Shown here: piece by piece, positions 12,801-20,806 of the stretch
How positions within the stretch are numbered: the stretch's first letter is position 1
How the letters are laid out: each line of letters begins with the position of its first letter
Assembly: GCF_016820575.1 (NCBI RefSeq)
Contig: NZ_JAEMQH010000002.1
Span: forward strand, 372,001 to 436,000
Source of the DNA: Marinobacter sediminum
GTDB lineage: Bacteria; Pseudomonadota; Gammaproteobacteria; Pseudomonadales; Oleiphilaceae
DNA length: 64,000 nucleotides
Direction: 5' to 3'
Program-made: the position numbers and the translations under genes
The notes under the pieces: generated by a model
What the model saw: only the letters and a program-made list of their open reading frames with translations
Told to the model about the DNA's origin: nothing
Databases searched by the model: none

Positions 12801-13650
12801 GCCCGATCTCACCATTGGATTCCAGCGCGGCGAACTTCGGGTTGCCGGTGAAGTGGGCGTGCCTCGCGGTAGCATTGAAATCAGGGGGCTGCCGGAGCAG
12901 GCGGTTACCGTCTCCGAGGACGAGGTGATCGTCGGGGTGGAGCGGGAAGAGCCGACTATCAAGAACCTGGATATGGATGTCACGGTAGTCGTCGGCGAAG
13001 ACAAGGTCACCTTTGTTGCCTTTGGCGTAACTGGCGATCTTGAGGGCACGCTGCGGATTGGCAACAACCTGGACACCCGGGGCACCCTGAAGCTGGTCAA
13101 CGGCAAATACGAGAAGTTTGGCCAGGAACTGGAGCTGCGCACCGCCCGAATTCTGTTCGTCGGGAATCTGACCCAGCCCTACCTGAACATCGAGGCGGTT
13201 CGCACCGTTGACACCGTGGTCGCGGGTATCCGGTTGACCGGGCCAGTCGACTCACCCAGCACCGAGGTTTTTTCCAGCCCGAGTATGCCTCAGACCGATG
13301 CTTTGTCTTACATCATTCTGGGGCGTGCCCCGCAAAGCCGTGGCGATGAGGGCCAGATGAGCGGTGCTGCGATCTCCCTGGGTCTGACCCAGGCCAACAA
13401 GGTGACTGGAAAACTGGGGGAGGAATTTGGAATCGACCGGTTGACGCTTGAGGCAGAAGGCAGCGGAGAACAGACGTCAGTGGTGGCCAGTGGCTACCTG
13501 ACCGAGGAGCTCAGTGTCCGTTACGGGGTCGGGGTGTTCGAGCCGATCACCACCGTGGCCCTGCGTTATGATCTGGGCCGGTATTTCTATCTGGAAGCGG
13601 CCAGTGGCCTGGCCGCTTCTCTGGATATCTTTTACACCCGGGATTACTGA
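9877..13650 (+). CDS. tamB: TamB, inner-membrane-anchored AsmA-like translocation module subunit
   Basis: 1257 residues, a normal length for TamB. An N-terminal transmembrane anchor (about 29-50, WFWLLVALAVLILLPVVLMV) is followed by a long beta-rich periplasmic region of AsmA/TamB type repeats. The C-terminal TamB domain includes LDTRGTLKLVNGKYEKFG and the conserved end segment SYIILGRAPQS through FYTRDY. It spans the periplasm to contact TamA. Translation starts at GTG inside the tamA stop (GTGA overlap). Its stop is only 2 bases from the stop of the convergent SIMPL-domain gene. Confidence 0.93.
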   Translation: MTKQRELGGPDQQGQDTDTQDKARRSGWFWLLVALAVLILLPVVLMVAILLALKSETGTAWVIDQIPGLEVTDGRGSLLGQWQASEVVWQGFGVNVEVESVLIDWSPSCLLQTQICLDTLRAKRLDVRVQPSPESEEPSQGLNLPGFELPVGVRVGEVNLGPFSLNGSRVWDRLKLSAGGSGADWQLESGVYQLGEYTVTASGRVTTRRDWPVDLNVQATLPPPSGDQWVVDVNLSGSVRDLRVSGQSRGYLDATLQGKVSPLDSTLPARLRINSKKFRVLDSVPDTLVLQDWFVEAQGSLASGFQTRGEATLPSTEGPVALSLSGKVDTESATGVNLLLSTGTSEGAGKANIRGQVSWLNGLKATADLSLNRFPWYSLLPDLDEPAVSVNRLNGSVQWSDGQYQASLEADVEGPQGKATLSSEVDGDLGKVTLTNLSVKTEAGSLAGKGKVAFSGPLSWQAALKLNDFNPGYWLPILSASLSGDIETEGRVREGDLPLVQARWDLDGQWQDKPASARGTLNTSSGAWEVSDVQVSVGENELAGSGVWGKRLRGQLNLALPAPGDLLAGLAGQLNAKMNVAGTPDDPTGTLTLSAQQLAWQDRVTVANLDVDAALKSGLRVNTSIRAKRLDASGQKLESLAIDVSGTRTEHRLEALVEHAEASVRLLFSGGFDGDAWTAWQGALAEGFIEVPEHDQRWTLQTPATLAYTAEGELTVGQHCWRWQQSTVCADGQTILPTPSLAYRINNFPTTALDPLLPERLRWQGRLNGEIDVTLPDSGPTGQITIDAGSGVFEVQVDEEWEALNYDRFTTVLELKPEQADLDVRLSGPKLGELSVQVAVDPRSAERRLQGQYSLAGLDISLAGIFAGLEEVSGQIDGQGTLSGPLMKPAVKGQLDLTKGRVVDPTLPIPLEDVTISLALNGYSADISGKIRSNDRSEITLEGMVDWADAPKGQVRISGERVPFSLEPYAQVELAPDLTIGFQRGELRVAGEVGVPRGSIEIRGLPEQAVTVSEDEVIVGVEREEPTIKNLDMDVTVVVGEDKVTFVAFGVTGDLEGTLRIGNNLDTRGTLKLVNGKYEKFGQELELRTARILFVGNLTQPYLNIEAVRTVDTVVAGIRLTGPVDSPSTEVFSSPSMPQTDALSYIILGRAPQSRGDEGQMSGAAISLGLTQANKVTGKLGEEFGIDRLTLEAEGSGEQTSVVASGYLTEELSVRYGVGVFEPITTVALRYDLGRYFYLEAASGLAASLDIFYTRDY

Positions 13651-13652
13651 AT

Positions 13653-14336
13653 TCAGTTCAGCTCGAAAGTGGCGTTGACCGTGGCGGTGACCTCCCGGAC
13701 ACCAACGTTGGTCACGGTGTCAGCGCTACCTTTGGCCTCTGCCATCATCATGGGCATGGGCCGGAAACCGCCATCCACGGTGATCGAAACCACCTCCCCG
13801 CAGCTCTGTTGCAGCTGTTCGGCCACAAAGTCGCAGCGCGAACGGGCATCGGCAATGGCACTGGCCAGGGCCTGACGTTCCAGCCCGTTTTCGTCGGAGT
13901 GGAAAAACTGGTTCGGTCCCAGGTGGTAGGTCAAGCCGATGGACTGGGCCTGTTCAAGCAAGGGGTTGAGCAGGGCAAGATCGTTGATCTGGAACGATAC
14001 CGTCTGTGAGGCCACGGCTCGAGTCCGGGGCTCTTCATCGCGGTCTCGGGACGGCAAGGTTCGGCTGTACAGATTCACATTCGCGTCGGAATAGTCCTGA
14101 AGCCGGGCCTGGTATTCATCGATAGCCTCACGCCACTGACTCATGAGCGTGGCGACCTGTTCGGTGGCCTGCTGCGGTCGTTCATGTTCAGCACTGGCGG
14201 TAAATTGCAGTCGGGCGCTGTCGGGCTGATAGCGTACGCTGCCTTCTCCTCTCAGTGACACCTCGCCGGCCAGGGCAAGTGCCGGTAAAAATGCCAGTGG
14301 AATGCAGAGCAGGCGTAGGTGGGTCTTTGGGTTCAT
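13653..14336 (-). CDS. SIMPL-domain (DUF541) periplasmic protein
   Basis: 227 residues with a signal peptide (HLRLLCIPLAFLPALALA) followed by a SIMPL/DUF541 domain: GEGSVRYQPDSARLQFTASAE near the mature N-terminus and ASAIADARSRCDFVAEQL near residue 155. E. coli YggE is the best known member, linked to oxidative stress; the biochemical role is unknown. It starts 3 bases after the stop of the amidotransferase gene and is probably the last gene of an amidoligase-amidotransferase-SIMPL operon. Its 3' end faces tamB with a 2-base gap and no terminator between. Confidence 0.85.
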   Translation of the reverse strand: MNPKTHLRLLCIPLAFLPALALAGEVSLRGEGSVRYQPDSARLQFTASAEHERPQQATEQVATLMSQWREAIDEYQARLQDYSDANVNLYSRTLPSRDRDEEPRTRAVASQTVSFQINDLALLNPLLEQAQSIGLTYHLGPNQFFHSDENGLERQALASAIADARSRCDFVAEQLQQSCGEVVSITVDGGFRPMPMMMAEAKGSADTVTNVGVREVTATVNATFELN

Positions 14337-14339
14337 CGA

Positions 14340-15098
14340 TTATCTCTCCTGTGAACGCAATTCGAGCACGGACTCTTCGGTTTCCGGTTCCAGGCGACTC
14401 AGCTTGAAATTAAGCGCGGCCTGGACGAACTCCTGAAAAATACGACGATGGCCGCTGTGGTAAAGCAGATATTCCGGATGCCACTGCACACCCATCAGCC
14501 ATTGCTCGTGGGTGTTTTCAATGGCCTGAACAAAATGATCGTTGTCGAGGGCGACCACCCGGAGATTTTTGCCCAGCCGCTTGATGGCCTGACTGTGGAT
14601 GCGATTGGCACCGATCACCGAGGACTGCATCAGGCCCCCAAGCCGGCTAGGGGTAACCAGGCGCACCGTCTGCATGGGCAGCAGCAGTGGTCGATGCCGC
14701 GTATTTACCCGCAAAGGGGTGACGTTCTGGCATAGGGAACCACCGTGGAACACATTGATGAACTGGGCGCCGCGACAGACGCCCAGCACCGGAATGCCGA
14801 TGCGTTCGGCCTCTTCCAGTAGCCGCCGGTCTGTGGCGTCGCGCTTTAGGTCGTAATGGGCAGTTACCTGTGGCTGCTGGCCATAGCGCTCAGGATGCAC
14901 GTGGGTACCGCCGGACAGAACGAGACCATCCAGCAGCGGTACGTTGGTGTTAGAACCCGGGCGAATGTAGTGAGTGCGAGCCCCATGCAGCCGCAAACCC
15001 AGACTGATCAGGCGCTGGGCAGTTCCTTTACGGGCCGGGCCGCTGATACCAATGGTTAGCCCTGGAATTTCGCTGTCCATTTCCTTGCGCTCAGACAT
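14340..15098 (-). CDS. Class I glutamine amidotransferase-like gamma-glutamyl hydrolase (PuuD type)
   Basis: 252 residues. The class I amidotransferase triad is visible: Cys108 in GVCRGAQ, His207 and Glu209 in QWHPE. The N-terminal LSGGTHVHPERYG block matches the PuuD/gamma-glutamyl-GABA hydrolase branch (peptidase C26), which cleaves gamma-glutamyl amides rather than feeding ammonia to a synthase. No polyamine catabolism genes lie nearby. Its start overlaps the end of the amidoligase gene by 8 bases, a pairing that suggests one enzyme makes and the other removes a gamma-glutamyl-type amide bond (inference). Confidence 0.85.
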   Translation of the reverse strand: MSERKEMDSEIPGLTIGISGPARKGTAQRLISLGLRLHGARTHYIRPGSNTNVPLLDGLVLSGGTHVHPERYGQQPQVTAHYDLKRDATDRRLLEEAERIGIPVLGVCRGAQFINVFHGGSLCQNVTPLRVNTRHRPLLLPMQTVRLVTPSRLGGLMQSSVIGANRIHSQAIKRLGKNLRVVALDNDHFVQAIENTHEQWLMGVQWHPEYLLYHSGHRRIFQEFVQAALNFKLSRLEPETEESVLELRSQER

Positions 15099-16092
15099 AA
15101 CCTCTGCTTTCCAACCACTCGGTCGTGGTCTCTAGCCAGCTGTGAGTCAGGTTGTGCAGATTGATCTTGCTACTTTCGCGGTACAACGCCCGGAGCTCAG
15201 CCAGATGCGAGGCATTGCCGGCAATCTGTTCCAAGATCACCCAGTCGTTCCAGACACTGGAAAAGTGCCACGACGGGTTATCGATGTCGCAGTCGGGCAG
15301 TCGGTAGTGCAGGGTGGGCCGGCTCTTTATACGTGGATCAACCACATAGTCACTGAGCAGCTCCTCGTCCAGGTGGGCGAACAGCGGACACAGGTCGAGC
15401 GCGCGGTTCCTGGTCGGATTGGAATCAAGATAATCCCGCATCAGCTGCGCTTGATCCGGGTTGTAGTCGTCCTTCATCAGTAGGTCGACGTACTTGCTGC
15501 TCCAGGGTTCAATGTAGGTGGTGAACTTCCGGCTGATATCCAGCTGGTGGCGGGATTTTAGCCAGTCGTAAAGCACCGCGAAGGCCTGAAAATAGCGCAC
15601 CAGCGTACCCGGCTGCAGGTCTGGAAGCTCCGGGTTCAGCTGCAGGCCGAAGGCGTAATAGATGGCTTCCCGGCTACCCAGTGCACCTTCCTCGCGCAGT
15701 GTCTCCATCAGAGATTCCACCCGGGTCACGTGGGAAAACGGCACAGGTGGGCTGATGATCTCAAGCGGCACGATGCGCTCAGCGGCGGCGTCGATCACTT
15801 CCATAGCCTGGCCGCCCAGCTCGCGGATGGAATCAGGTAGGCGCTCATCGTCTAAATCCAGATCCTTGATCGGGTCGGAATCCAGTTCAATGGTGAAGTC
15901 ACCCAGGTCTGTTGCGAGCTTGGTCACATAGCGGGAATCAAGCTTGGGTTCAGCGTCCAGGCAGCGTGCCACCAGTTTGACCAGCGCATCGTAGCCGAGC
16001 CCGGACAATTCGATCTCGATCCCGACGCGGCGTTCGTCGCCACCCTCGGTGTTCATGATGTCTGGCATCTTGCAGTCACTGGATTGAGTCAT
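15091..16092 (-). CDS. Amidoligase family enzyme (glutamine-synthetase-like ligase)
   Basis: 333 residues from the ATG at 16090-16092, which has AGGGAG four bases upstream; a 15-codon longer reading from 16137 lacks such a site. The sequence shows the amidoligase signature RVGIEIELSG near the start, then the LDSDPI and LEIISPPVP blocks near residues 73 and 115, which correspond to metal/ATP-binding strands of the COOH-NH2 ligase fold. Family members join an amine to a carboxylate using ATP; substrates of this branch are mostly undefined. It overlaps the amidotransferase gene by 8 bases. Confidence 0.82.
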   Translation of the reverse strand: MTQSSDCKMPDIMNTEGGDERRVGIEIELSGLGYDALVKLVARCLDAEPKLDSRYVTKLATDLGDFTIELDSDPIKDLDLDDERLPDSIRELGGQAMEVIDAAAERIVPLEIISPPVPFSHVTRVESLMETLREEGALGSREAIYYAFGLQLNPELPDLQPGTLVRYFQAFAVLYDWLKSRHQLDISRKFTTYIEPWSSKYVDLLMKDDYNPDQAQLMRDYLDSNPTRNRALDLCPLFAHLDEELLSDYVVDPRIKSRPTLHYRLPDCDIDNPSWHFSSVWNDWVILEQIAGNASHLAELRALYRESSKINLHNLTHSWLETTTEWLESRGYV

Positions 16093-16187
16093 AGCACTCC
16101 CTAGCAAGGTAGTTTTGGTGAAATTACCATACCACACTCGCCGTTACGTTAAGGATTACGCACGCGATAGAAAATCCCTGACTAGGC

Positions 16188-16241
16188 TTTACACTGGATA
16201 AAACACTGTATATAGTCGTTTTACTGTATATAAAAACAGGG
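16188..16241 (+). promoter_or_regulatory. lexA promoter with SOS box
   Basis: TTTACA at 16188-16193 and TATAGT at 16211-16216 are 17 bases apart. Just downstream is a consensus LexA box, CTG-TATATAAAAA-CAG, at 16224-16239, placed over the expected transcription start. A second CTGTATATA half-site at 16205-16213 overlaps the -10 but lacks its CAG partner. The arrangement implies autorepression of lexA-sulA. Confidence 0.9.
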
Positions 16242-16299
16242 CTGACAAAAGGCCGTCAGTTCCGGGATCCCTGTAATGGACGTGCAATGGAGTAGCTCA

Positions 16300-16911
16300 A
16301 TGAAGCTGACAGCAAGGCAATCTCAGGTGCTGGACATTATCCGGCGCTATCTGGACGAAACGGGCTATCCGCCGACGCGTGCGGAAATTGCCGCGGAGCT
16401 TGGCTTTCGCTCTGCCAACGCCGCCGAAGAGCATTTGCGGGCCCTGGCCCGCAAGGGAGCCATTGAAATGGTTCCCGGTGCCAGTCGCGGTATTCGGTTG
16501 CCGGAAGCAGAGGAAGATCTGGGTTTGCCGGTTATCGGTCAGGTGGCTGCGGGTAGTCCGATCCTTGCTCAGGAGCACATTGAAGATCACGTCACGCTCC
16601 AGCCCAGCTTCTTTTCACCGTCAGCGGATTACCTGCTGCGGGTGAGGGGCATGAGCATGAAGGACATCGGTATTCTCGATGGCGATTTACTGGCCGTGCA
16701 CCGGACCCAGGATGTGCATAACGGCCAGGTAGTGGTTGCCCGGGTGGGTGATGAAGAGGTGACGGTCAAGCGATTCCGTAAGGAAGGGTCGAAGGTCTAC
16801 CTGATTGCGGAAAACGATGAGTTTGCGCCCATTGAGGTAGATCTCACCGAGCAGCAGCTGTTTATCGAAGGGTTGGGAGTGGGTGTGATCCGTAAGTCGG
16901 ATCTGCACTGA
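16300..16911 (+). CDS. lexA: LexA, SOS response repressor
   Basis: 203 residues from the ATG at 16300, which has GGAG seven bases upstream; the in-frame ATG at 16276 would add eight residues not found in the family. A winged helix-turn-helix ([26 protein letters not shown], read in pieces at about 24-49) is followed by the autocleavage site Ala84-Gly85 in VAAGSP, then Ser119 in GMSM and Lys157 in VTVKR, the serine-lysine dyad of the S24 protease fold. RecA-stimulated self-cleavage releases the SOS box upstream of its own gene. sulA follows 39 bases later. Confidence 0.97.
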   Translation: MKLTARQSQVLDIIRRYLDETGYPPTRAEIAAELGFRSANAAEEHLRALARKGAIEMVPGASRGIRLPEAEEDLGLPVIGQVAAGSPILAQEHIEDHVTLQPSFFSPSADYLLRVRGMSMKDIGILDGDLLAVHRTQDVHNGQVVVARVGDEEVTVKRFRKEGSKVYLIAENDEFAPIEVDLTEQQLFIEGLGVGVIRKSDLH

Positions 16912-16950
16912 TCCTGTCGGATTGCCACAGAGTTGGAAAGCGGGTGAATC

Positions 16951-17442
16951 ATGGAACAATTGAGCTTCAATCAGAATATGGCTTATCAGCACGGTGCCCT
17001 GTCTCGTGCGGTCCCGCCCTCTGCGGCCGCTGAGCGTCGTTCTGTGATACGCGCCCGCAGACGAACCGAGAAAGCCGAGCCTGCGGTGACAGGCAACGTT
17101 ACCGAGATCATTCTGCCGGAAGGGCAGGTTGAAAACTTCCAGCTCTTGCTGCCGATGCTGACCCAGCTCAATCAGGAGCGCCGTTGGCTGGCCTGGATCG
17201 ATCCGCCACAGGCCTTGGTGAGCAAGTGGCAGACCATGCATGGCATTGTCGCTGGTGAGTTGCTCGTGCTGAGATCCACGGCTGATCATTCGGCGCAAGA
17301 ATTGGCTGAGCGGGCACTCAGCGCCGGAACCTGTCACGCGGTGGTTATGTGGAGCCGAAAGCTTGCAAAGCCAGCGTTTGAGGCCCTGCAAAGGGCGTCA
17401 GCGACCGGAAATAGTCATGGTGTGGTGCTTCGTCAGCGCTGA
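16951..17442 (+). CDS. sulA: SulA, SOS-induced cell division inhibitor
   Basis: 163 residues. The segment VTEIILPEGQVENFQLLLPMLTQL followed by RRWLAWIDPP (about 50-88) matches the SulA core that binds FtsZ and stops ring assembly during DNA damage. The N-terminal 45 residues are Arg/Ala-rich and poorly conserved. There is no separate SOS box in the 39-base gap after lexA, so it is expected to be co-transcribed from the lexA promoter, as in Pseudomonas. Confidence 0.88.
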   Translation: MEQLSFNQNMAYQHGALSRAVPPSAAAERRSVIRARRRTEKAEPAVTGNVTEIILPEGQVENFQLLLPMLTQLNQERRWLAWIDPPQALVSKWQTMHGIVAGELLVLRSTADHSAQELAERALSAGTCHAVVMWSRKLAKPAFEALQRASATGNSHGVVLRQR

Positions 17443-17473
17443 AGCCGCGCCGAGCCGTGCTGTCGGAGCGGCA

Positions 17474-17497
17474 GTCGGCCTCGGGCAGGAGGCCGAC
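17474..17497 (+). terminator. Hairpin downstream of sulA
   Basis: A perfect 9-bp stem (GTCGGCCTC / GAGGCCGAC) with a 6-base loop lies 31 bases past sulA, between convergent genes. No T run follows on either strand, so factor-independent termination is doubtful; it may protect or pause transcripts. Confidence 0.4.
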
Positions 17498-17543
17498 CAA
17501 AGCGGCGTAGCAAAAGCTGAATAGCGACGCCTGAACAGAAGCC

Positions 17544-17804
17544 TCAGTGTAGGGTGTAGGAAGGTTGGGGCTCGGCTGCCTCAAGCTCATCATCTTCCCA
17601 GTCAATGTCGTGGGCAACATTGCCAACCGCTTCAATACCAGCGGCGATCATCGCCTTGGCCACGTTCATATCCCGGTCTTCCATCATTTCCCGTGCTTCT
17701 TCGGAAAAAGAGATCTTCACAAGCGGTGCGCTATCGTCGTCAATGCGGCGCAATGCGTAGTCGCCGTTGCTCAGTTGTACAATTTCAAAAAATGACGGTG
17801 ACAT
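17544..17804 (-). CDS. Conserved 86-residue protein next to lexA-sulA
   Basis: 86 residues, acidic, no signal peptide or membrane helix. Beta-strand-like N-terminus (FFEIVQLSNGDYALRRIDD) followed by helical EEAREMMEDRDMNVAKAMIAAGIEAV. No function is known to me. A protein of this size and type occupies the same place beside lexA-sulA in Pseudomonas, which supports a real gene. AAGG sits a few bases before the ATG. It lies 45 bases downstream of the DUF6586 gene on the same strand, probably the same transcript. Confidence 0.7.
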   Translation of the reverse strand: MSPSFFEIVQLSNGDYALRRIDDDSAPLVKISFSEEAREMMEDRDMNVAKAMIAAGIEAVGNVAHDIDWEDDELEAAEPQPSYTLH

Positions 17805-17849
17805 TCGTTAAACCTTTCAATTAGTGAGACCTGGCGCACCAGCGGTTGG

Positions 17850-18350
17850 TTACCACTCGCTGTGCTGTTCTTCCAGGGCATCGGCAAAAATTTTCATGTC
17901 GTTCAGAGTCTGGCGCAGGGCATCGGCGGAACGGTCGGGCCCGGTATCGGCAGACACCGCAATGATGTTTTCCGCAGACACCGATTTGCGCGTGACCGGT
18001 GGCCGACTCTGGGATGCTGCCAGTTGATCAAGATGGTTCCACCAACTGTTGGCCTGAACTGCCAGTTGCTTTAACTGCGAGACCTCGTTGGTCTCGTCTC
18101 CGACCAACGCTGCCAGCTCGTCCAGATTCGCCGGTTCTTCCGTGCGCTGCTGGTAGAGGCGGGCGATCATCACGAGTAAGAGTCCGCGAGCACGCAATAG
18201 CAGTTCGATGGAACCCTGTCTCACCGCTTCACGGCCAAGGGCCTGCGCCGCCTCGGAGTCCGATTGCGGGTCGCCGGAAGTCGCCTGGCTCAACAGAACC
18301 CGCGCCAGTACCAATTTCTGCGACACCAGTGAATGCCATTGTGAGGCCAT
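17850..18350 (-). CDS. DUF6586-like conserved hypothetical protein
   Basis: 166 residues, predicted largely helical and soluble. The N-terminus (QWHSLVSQKLVLARVLL) and the acidic/polar C-terminus resemble the DUF6586 family found beside lexA-sulA and topA in pseudomonads. The function is unknown. It is first in a minus-strand pair with the 86-residue gene. No catalytic motif is visible. Confidence 0.65.
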   Translation of the reverse strand: MASQWHSLVSQKLVLARVLLSQATSGDPQSDSEAAQALGREAVRQGSIELLLRARGLLLVMIARLYQQRTEEPANLDELAALVGDETNEVSQLKQLAVQANSWWNHLDQLAASQSRPPVTRKSVSAENIIAVSADTGPDRSADALRQTLNDMKIFADALEEQHSEW

Positions 18351-18702
18351 GCGTTACCTGCGATCCCGATGCGGTTATTACAACCCGTTTAGTCAGTCGG
18401 CCAGCTTAACATTTTTGGCTGAAAACTTCTTCCCCCCCGATATCGAAGGCCGTGACTGGGTCTAGTTGATAACTGACTAAGCTGTTTCAGTGGCACAGTG
18501 TTCTGAATTACCATGGGGTATAGCTAAGATCTGAACTCGACACGGCTTTGGATTAAATGTTTGAACGACGGTTTTCCGGCGTATGGCGCTAACCTTGGTA
18601 TCTTCGGCAGCTATTTCATAGCTTCAGCTTATGACTGACGTCTAATTTGCTGTTTGTGAGCGGCTAAGATCGTCCTCATTTGCATCTACAGGAGAAAGCA
18701 GT
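18351..18702. other. 352-base intergenic region before fliT-like/fleQ
   Basis: No convincing reading frame or RNA gene seen. It must hold the promoter of the minus-strand DUF6586 gene and that of fliT-like/fleQ. I find no sigma-54 element (a TGGCAC near 18490 lacks the -12 GC) and no perfect sigma-70 pair. It ends with a good ribosome site, AGGAGA, before the ATG at 18703. A run of seven C lies near 18432. Confidence 0.5.
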
Positions 18703-19032
18703 ATGGCAAATTCCCAGGAACACCTGGAGCATTTTGACCAACTGATGGCAGACCTCGGGCGTGCTTTGAGTGAGCAGGACTGGGACCGGCTAGCGGAGCT
18801 CAATCGTCAGGTGCAGCCTGCGGCAGAACCTTTGATGCTGGCGCTGGAGGCTCAGGAGCTGAGCGCGGACGAGGTGCGCACCCGTCTGGAGGAAATGCAG
18901 CAGCTGGTCGAGGCGATGGATCAGGGCGCCGTTCGGGCCCGGCAGGAAGCGCAGGATGCATTGAAAGGTGTAAACCAAAATCGCAATGCTGCGAAGATGT
19001 ACCAAAACGTTTCTTCCAACCGTCCAAAATAG
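18703..19032 (+). CDS. FliT-like flagellar accessory protein (tentative)
   Basis: 109 residues, almost all helical: MANSQEHLEHFDQLMADLGRALSEQDWDRLAELN at the front and a long charged helix ending in NRNAAKMYQNVSSNRPK. Size, helical content and position directly before fleQ match the small FliT-type export chaperone of fliD found there in related bacteria. Sequence similarity is weak, and fliD, fliS and flagellin genes are not in this window. Ribosome site AGGAGA; fleQ follows 70 bases later. Confidence 0.5.
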   Translation: MANSQEHLEHFDQLMADLGRALSEQDWDRLAELNRQVQPAAEPLMLALEAQELSADEVRTRLEEMQQLVEAMDQGAVRARQEAQDALKGVNQNRNAAKMYQNVSSNRPK

Positions 19033-19102
19033 CGTCATAAAATTGACTCTGAGACCTGTAGAGTCTTAAATACCGCTCAAATCCATCAAGAGATCCTGGT
19101 GA

Positions 19103-20554
19103 ATGTCCAAAAATAACAAGGTGCTCGTGCTGAGTGACGATGATGCTAGACGCAGGGACATGGTCACAATTCTTGAGTTCATTGGCGAAGAGCAGGTCGT
19201 TGACGGCGCTGATGCGTTCGAGCTTCTGAAGTCTGCCGATGCCGACAGCCTTAATGACATTGCCGTTGCCGTCGTCAATGGCGAGGACGACAACGTTGTC
19301 GATACCATTGCCTCCATCTCTGCCGGCACCCAGGGTGTTCCACTTCTGCTGGTTGGCGATCCGGCGCTCAAGGGATTGTCCACCGAGGACTCCGCCCGGG
19401 TTATCGCGCGCATGGAATGGCCGCTGAATTACACCAAGTTTGTTGATTCGCTGTATCGGGCCCAAATCTATCGTGACCAATTCAGCCGTTCCCGGGAGCG
19501 TGGCCAGCAACGGGGCCTGCAGTTGTTCCGGAGTCTGGTCGGCACCTCCCGCAAGGTCCACCAGGTGCGCCAGCTGATGGAGCAGGTCGCCGATAAGGAC
19601 GTCAGCGTACTGATCACCGGTGAATCCGGTACCGGCAAGGAGGTGGTCGCCCGTAATCTGCATTATCACTCCGCACGCCGCGACAAACCCTTCGTGCCGG
19701 TGAACTGTGGCGCTATTCCGGCGGAGCTGCTGGAGAGCGAGCTGTTTGGCCATGAAAAAGGCGCATTCACGGGTGCGATCACCGCACGGGTGGGCCGCTT
19801 CGAAATGGCTGAGGGCGGCACGCTGTTTCTGGATGAAATCGGTGACATGCCGCTGAACATGCAGGTCAAGATTCTGCGTGTGCTCCAGGAGCGGACCTTC
19901 GAGCGGGTTGGCAGCAACCGGACCTTGTCTGCGGATGTGCGGATCATTGCCGCTACCCACAAGCATCTGGAAGACATGATTGAGTCCGGCGATTTTCGGG
20001 AAGATCTTTACTACCGCCTGAACGTCTTCCCCATCGAAATGCCGGCATTGCGTGAGCGGGTGGAAGATATTCCGTTGCTGATCAACGAGCTGATTGCGCG
20101 CATGGAAAAGGAAAAGCGTGGCTCGTTGCGGATGAATTCAGCGGCGATCATGAGCCTGTGTCGCCACAATTGGCCGGGCAATGTGCGGGAACTGGCGAAC
20201 CTGGTCGAGCGGCTGGCCATCATGCATCCGTACGGGGTGATTGGCGTCCAGGAGCTGCCGAAGAAGTTTCGGTACGTGGACGACTACGACGAGAACCGGC
20301 CGGTTGAAGACACCGGTATGCCATCGGCAATCCCGGGCTTGGTGGGGCTGGATGCACCAGCGCTACTGCCGGTTAATGGCATCGATCTGAAGGATTACCT
20401 GTCGAATCTGGAAAAGCAGCTGATCCAGCAGGCATTGGATGAAGCTGGCGGCGTAGTGGCCCGGGCGGCCGAGAAACTCCGGATCCGGCGAACCACTCTG
20501 GTGGAGAAGGTTCGAAAGTACGGGCTCAGAGAAGAAGAGTCGGAAGAATCCTGA
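19103..20554 (+). CDS. fleQ: FleQ, master sigma-54 regulator of flagellar genes
   Basis: 483 residues. The receiver-like N-terminal domain (1-125) lacks the phospho-acceptor Asp, as in FleQ generally. The AAA+ domain has Walker A GESGTGKE (173-180) and the sigma-54 contact loop GAFTGA (220-225). Residues LFRS (141-144) and Arg184-Asn185 match the FleQ cyclic-di-GMP pocket. A Fis-type helix-turn-helix ends the protein ([21 protein letters not shown]). FleQ starts the flagellar cascade at sigma-54 promoters and, when bound to cyclic-di-GMP, switches toward biofilm genes. A 252-base gap precedes fleS. Confidence 0.95.
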   Translation: MSKNNKVLVLSDDDARRRDMVTILEFIGEEQVVDGADAFELLKSADADSLNDIAVAVVNGEDDNVVDTIASISAGTQGVPLLLVGDPALKGLSTEDSARVIARMEWPLNYTKFVDSLYRAQIYRDQFSRSRERGQQRGLQLFRSLVGTSRKVHQVRQLMEQVADKDVSVLITGESGTGKEVVARNLHYHSARRDKPFVPVNCGAIPAELLESELFGHEKGAFTGAITARVGRFEMAEGGTLFLDEIGDMPLNMQVKILRVLQERTFERVGSNRTLSADVRIIAATHKHLEDMIESGDFREDLYYRLNVFPIEMPALRERVEDIPLLINELIARMEKEKRGSLRMNSAAIMSLCRHNWPGNVRELANLVERLAIMHPYGVIGVQELPKKFRYVDDYDENRPVEDTGMPSAIPGLVGLDAPALLPVNGIDLKDYLSNLEKQLIQQALDEAGGVVARAAEKLRIRRTTLVEKVRKYGLREEESEES

Positions 20555-20722
20555 GTATGGGTTGGGGCGTTTTCTGGCGACAGAAACCTCGGCTTCCCTC
20601 CTGAATAGCGGCGTCAAAGGTTTGTAACCAATGGCGCCGTTCGCATTTCTGGCCGACGTAAAACCGTCGCGGCCTGTCTTTTGGAATTTCTTTCTTACTG
20701 ATATTTAACGAAAAAGTCGAGT

Positions 20723-20738
20723 TGGCACGGTGCTGGCT
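20723..20738 (+). promoter_or_regulatory. Sigma-54 promoter of fleSR
   Basis: TGGCACG-GTGC-TGGCT: -24 GG at 20724-20725 and -12 GC at 20736-20737 with exact spacing, one mismatch to the TTGC box. It lies about 70 bases before the fleS ATG and fits FleQ-dependent expression. Confidence 0.85.
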
Positions 20739-20806
20739 TAATACCTCTGCAAACGAATAATCCGAATGGTGCGGCCTAAGGGTTGGGCCGGTCAGGGGGC
20801 GAAGGT

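Noticed and set aside
18489..18505. TGGCACAGTGTTCTGA as a sigma-54 element before fliT-like/fleQ
   Set aside because: No GC at the -12 position.
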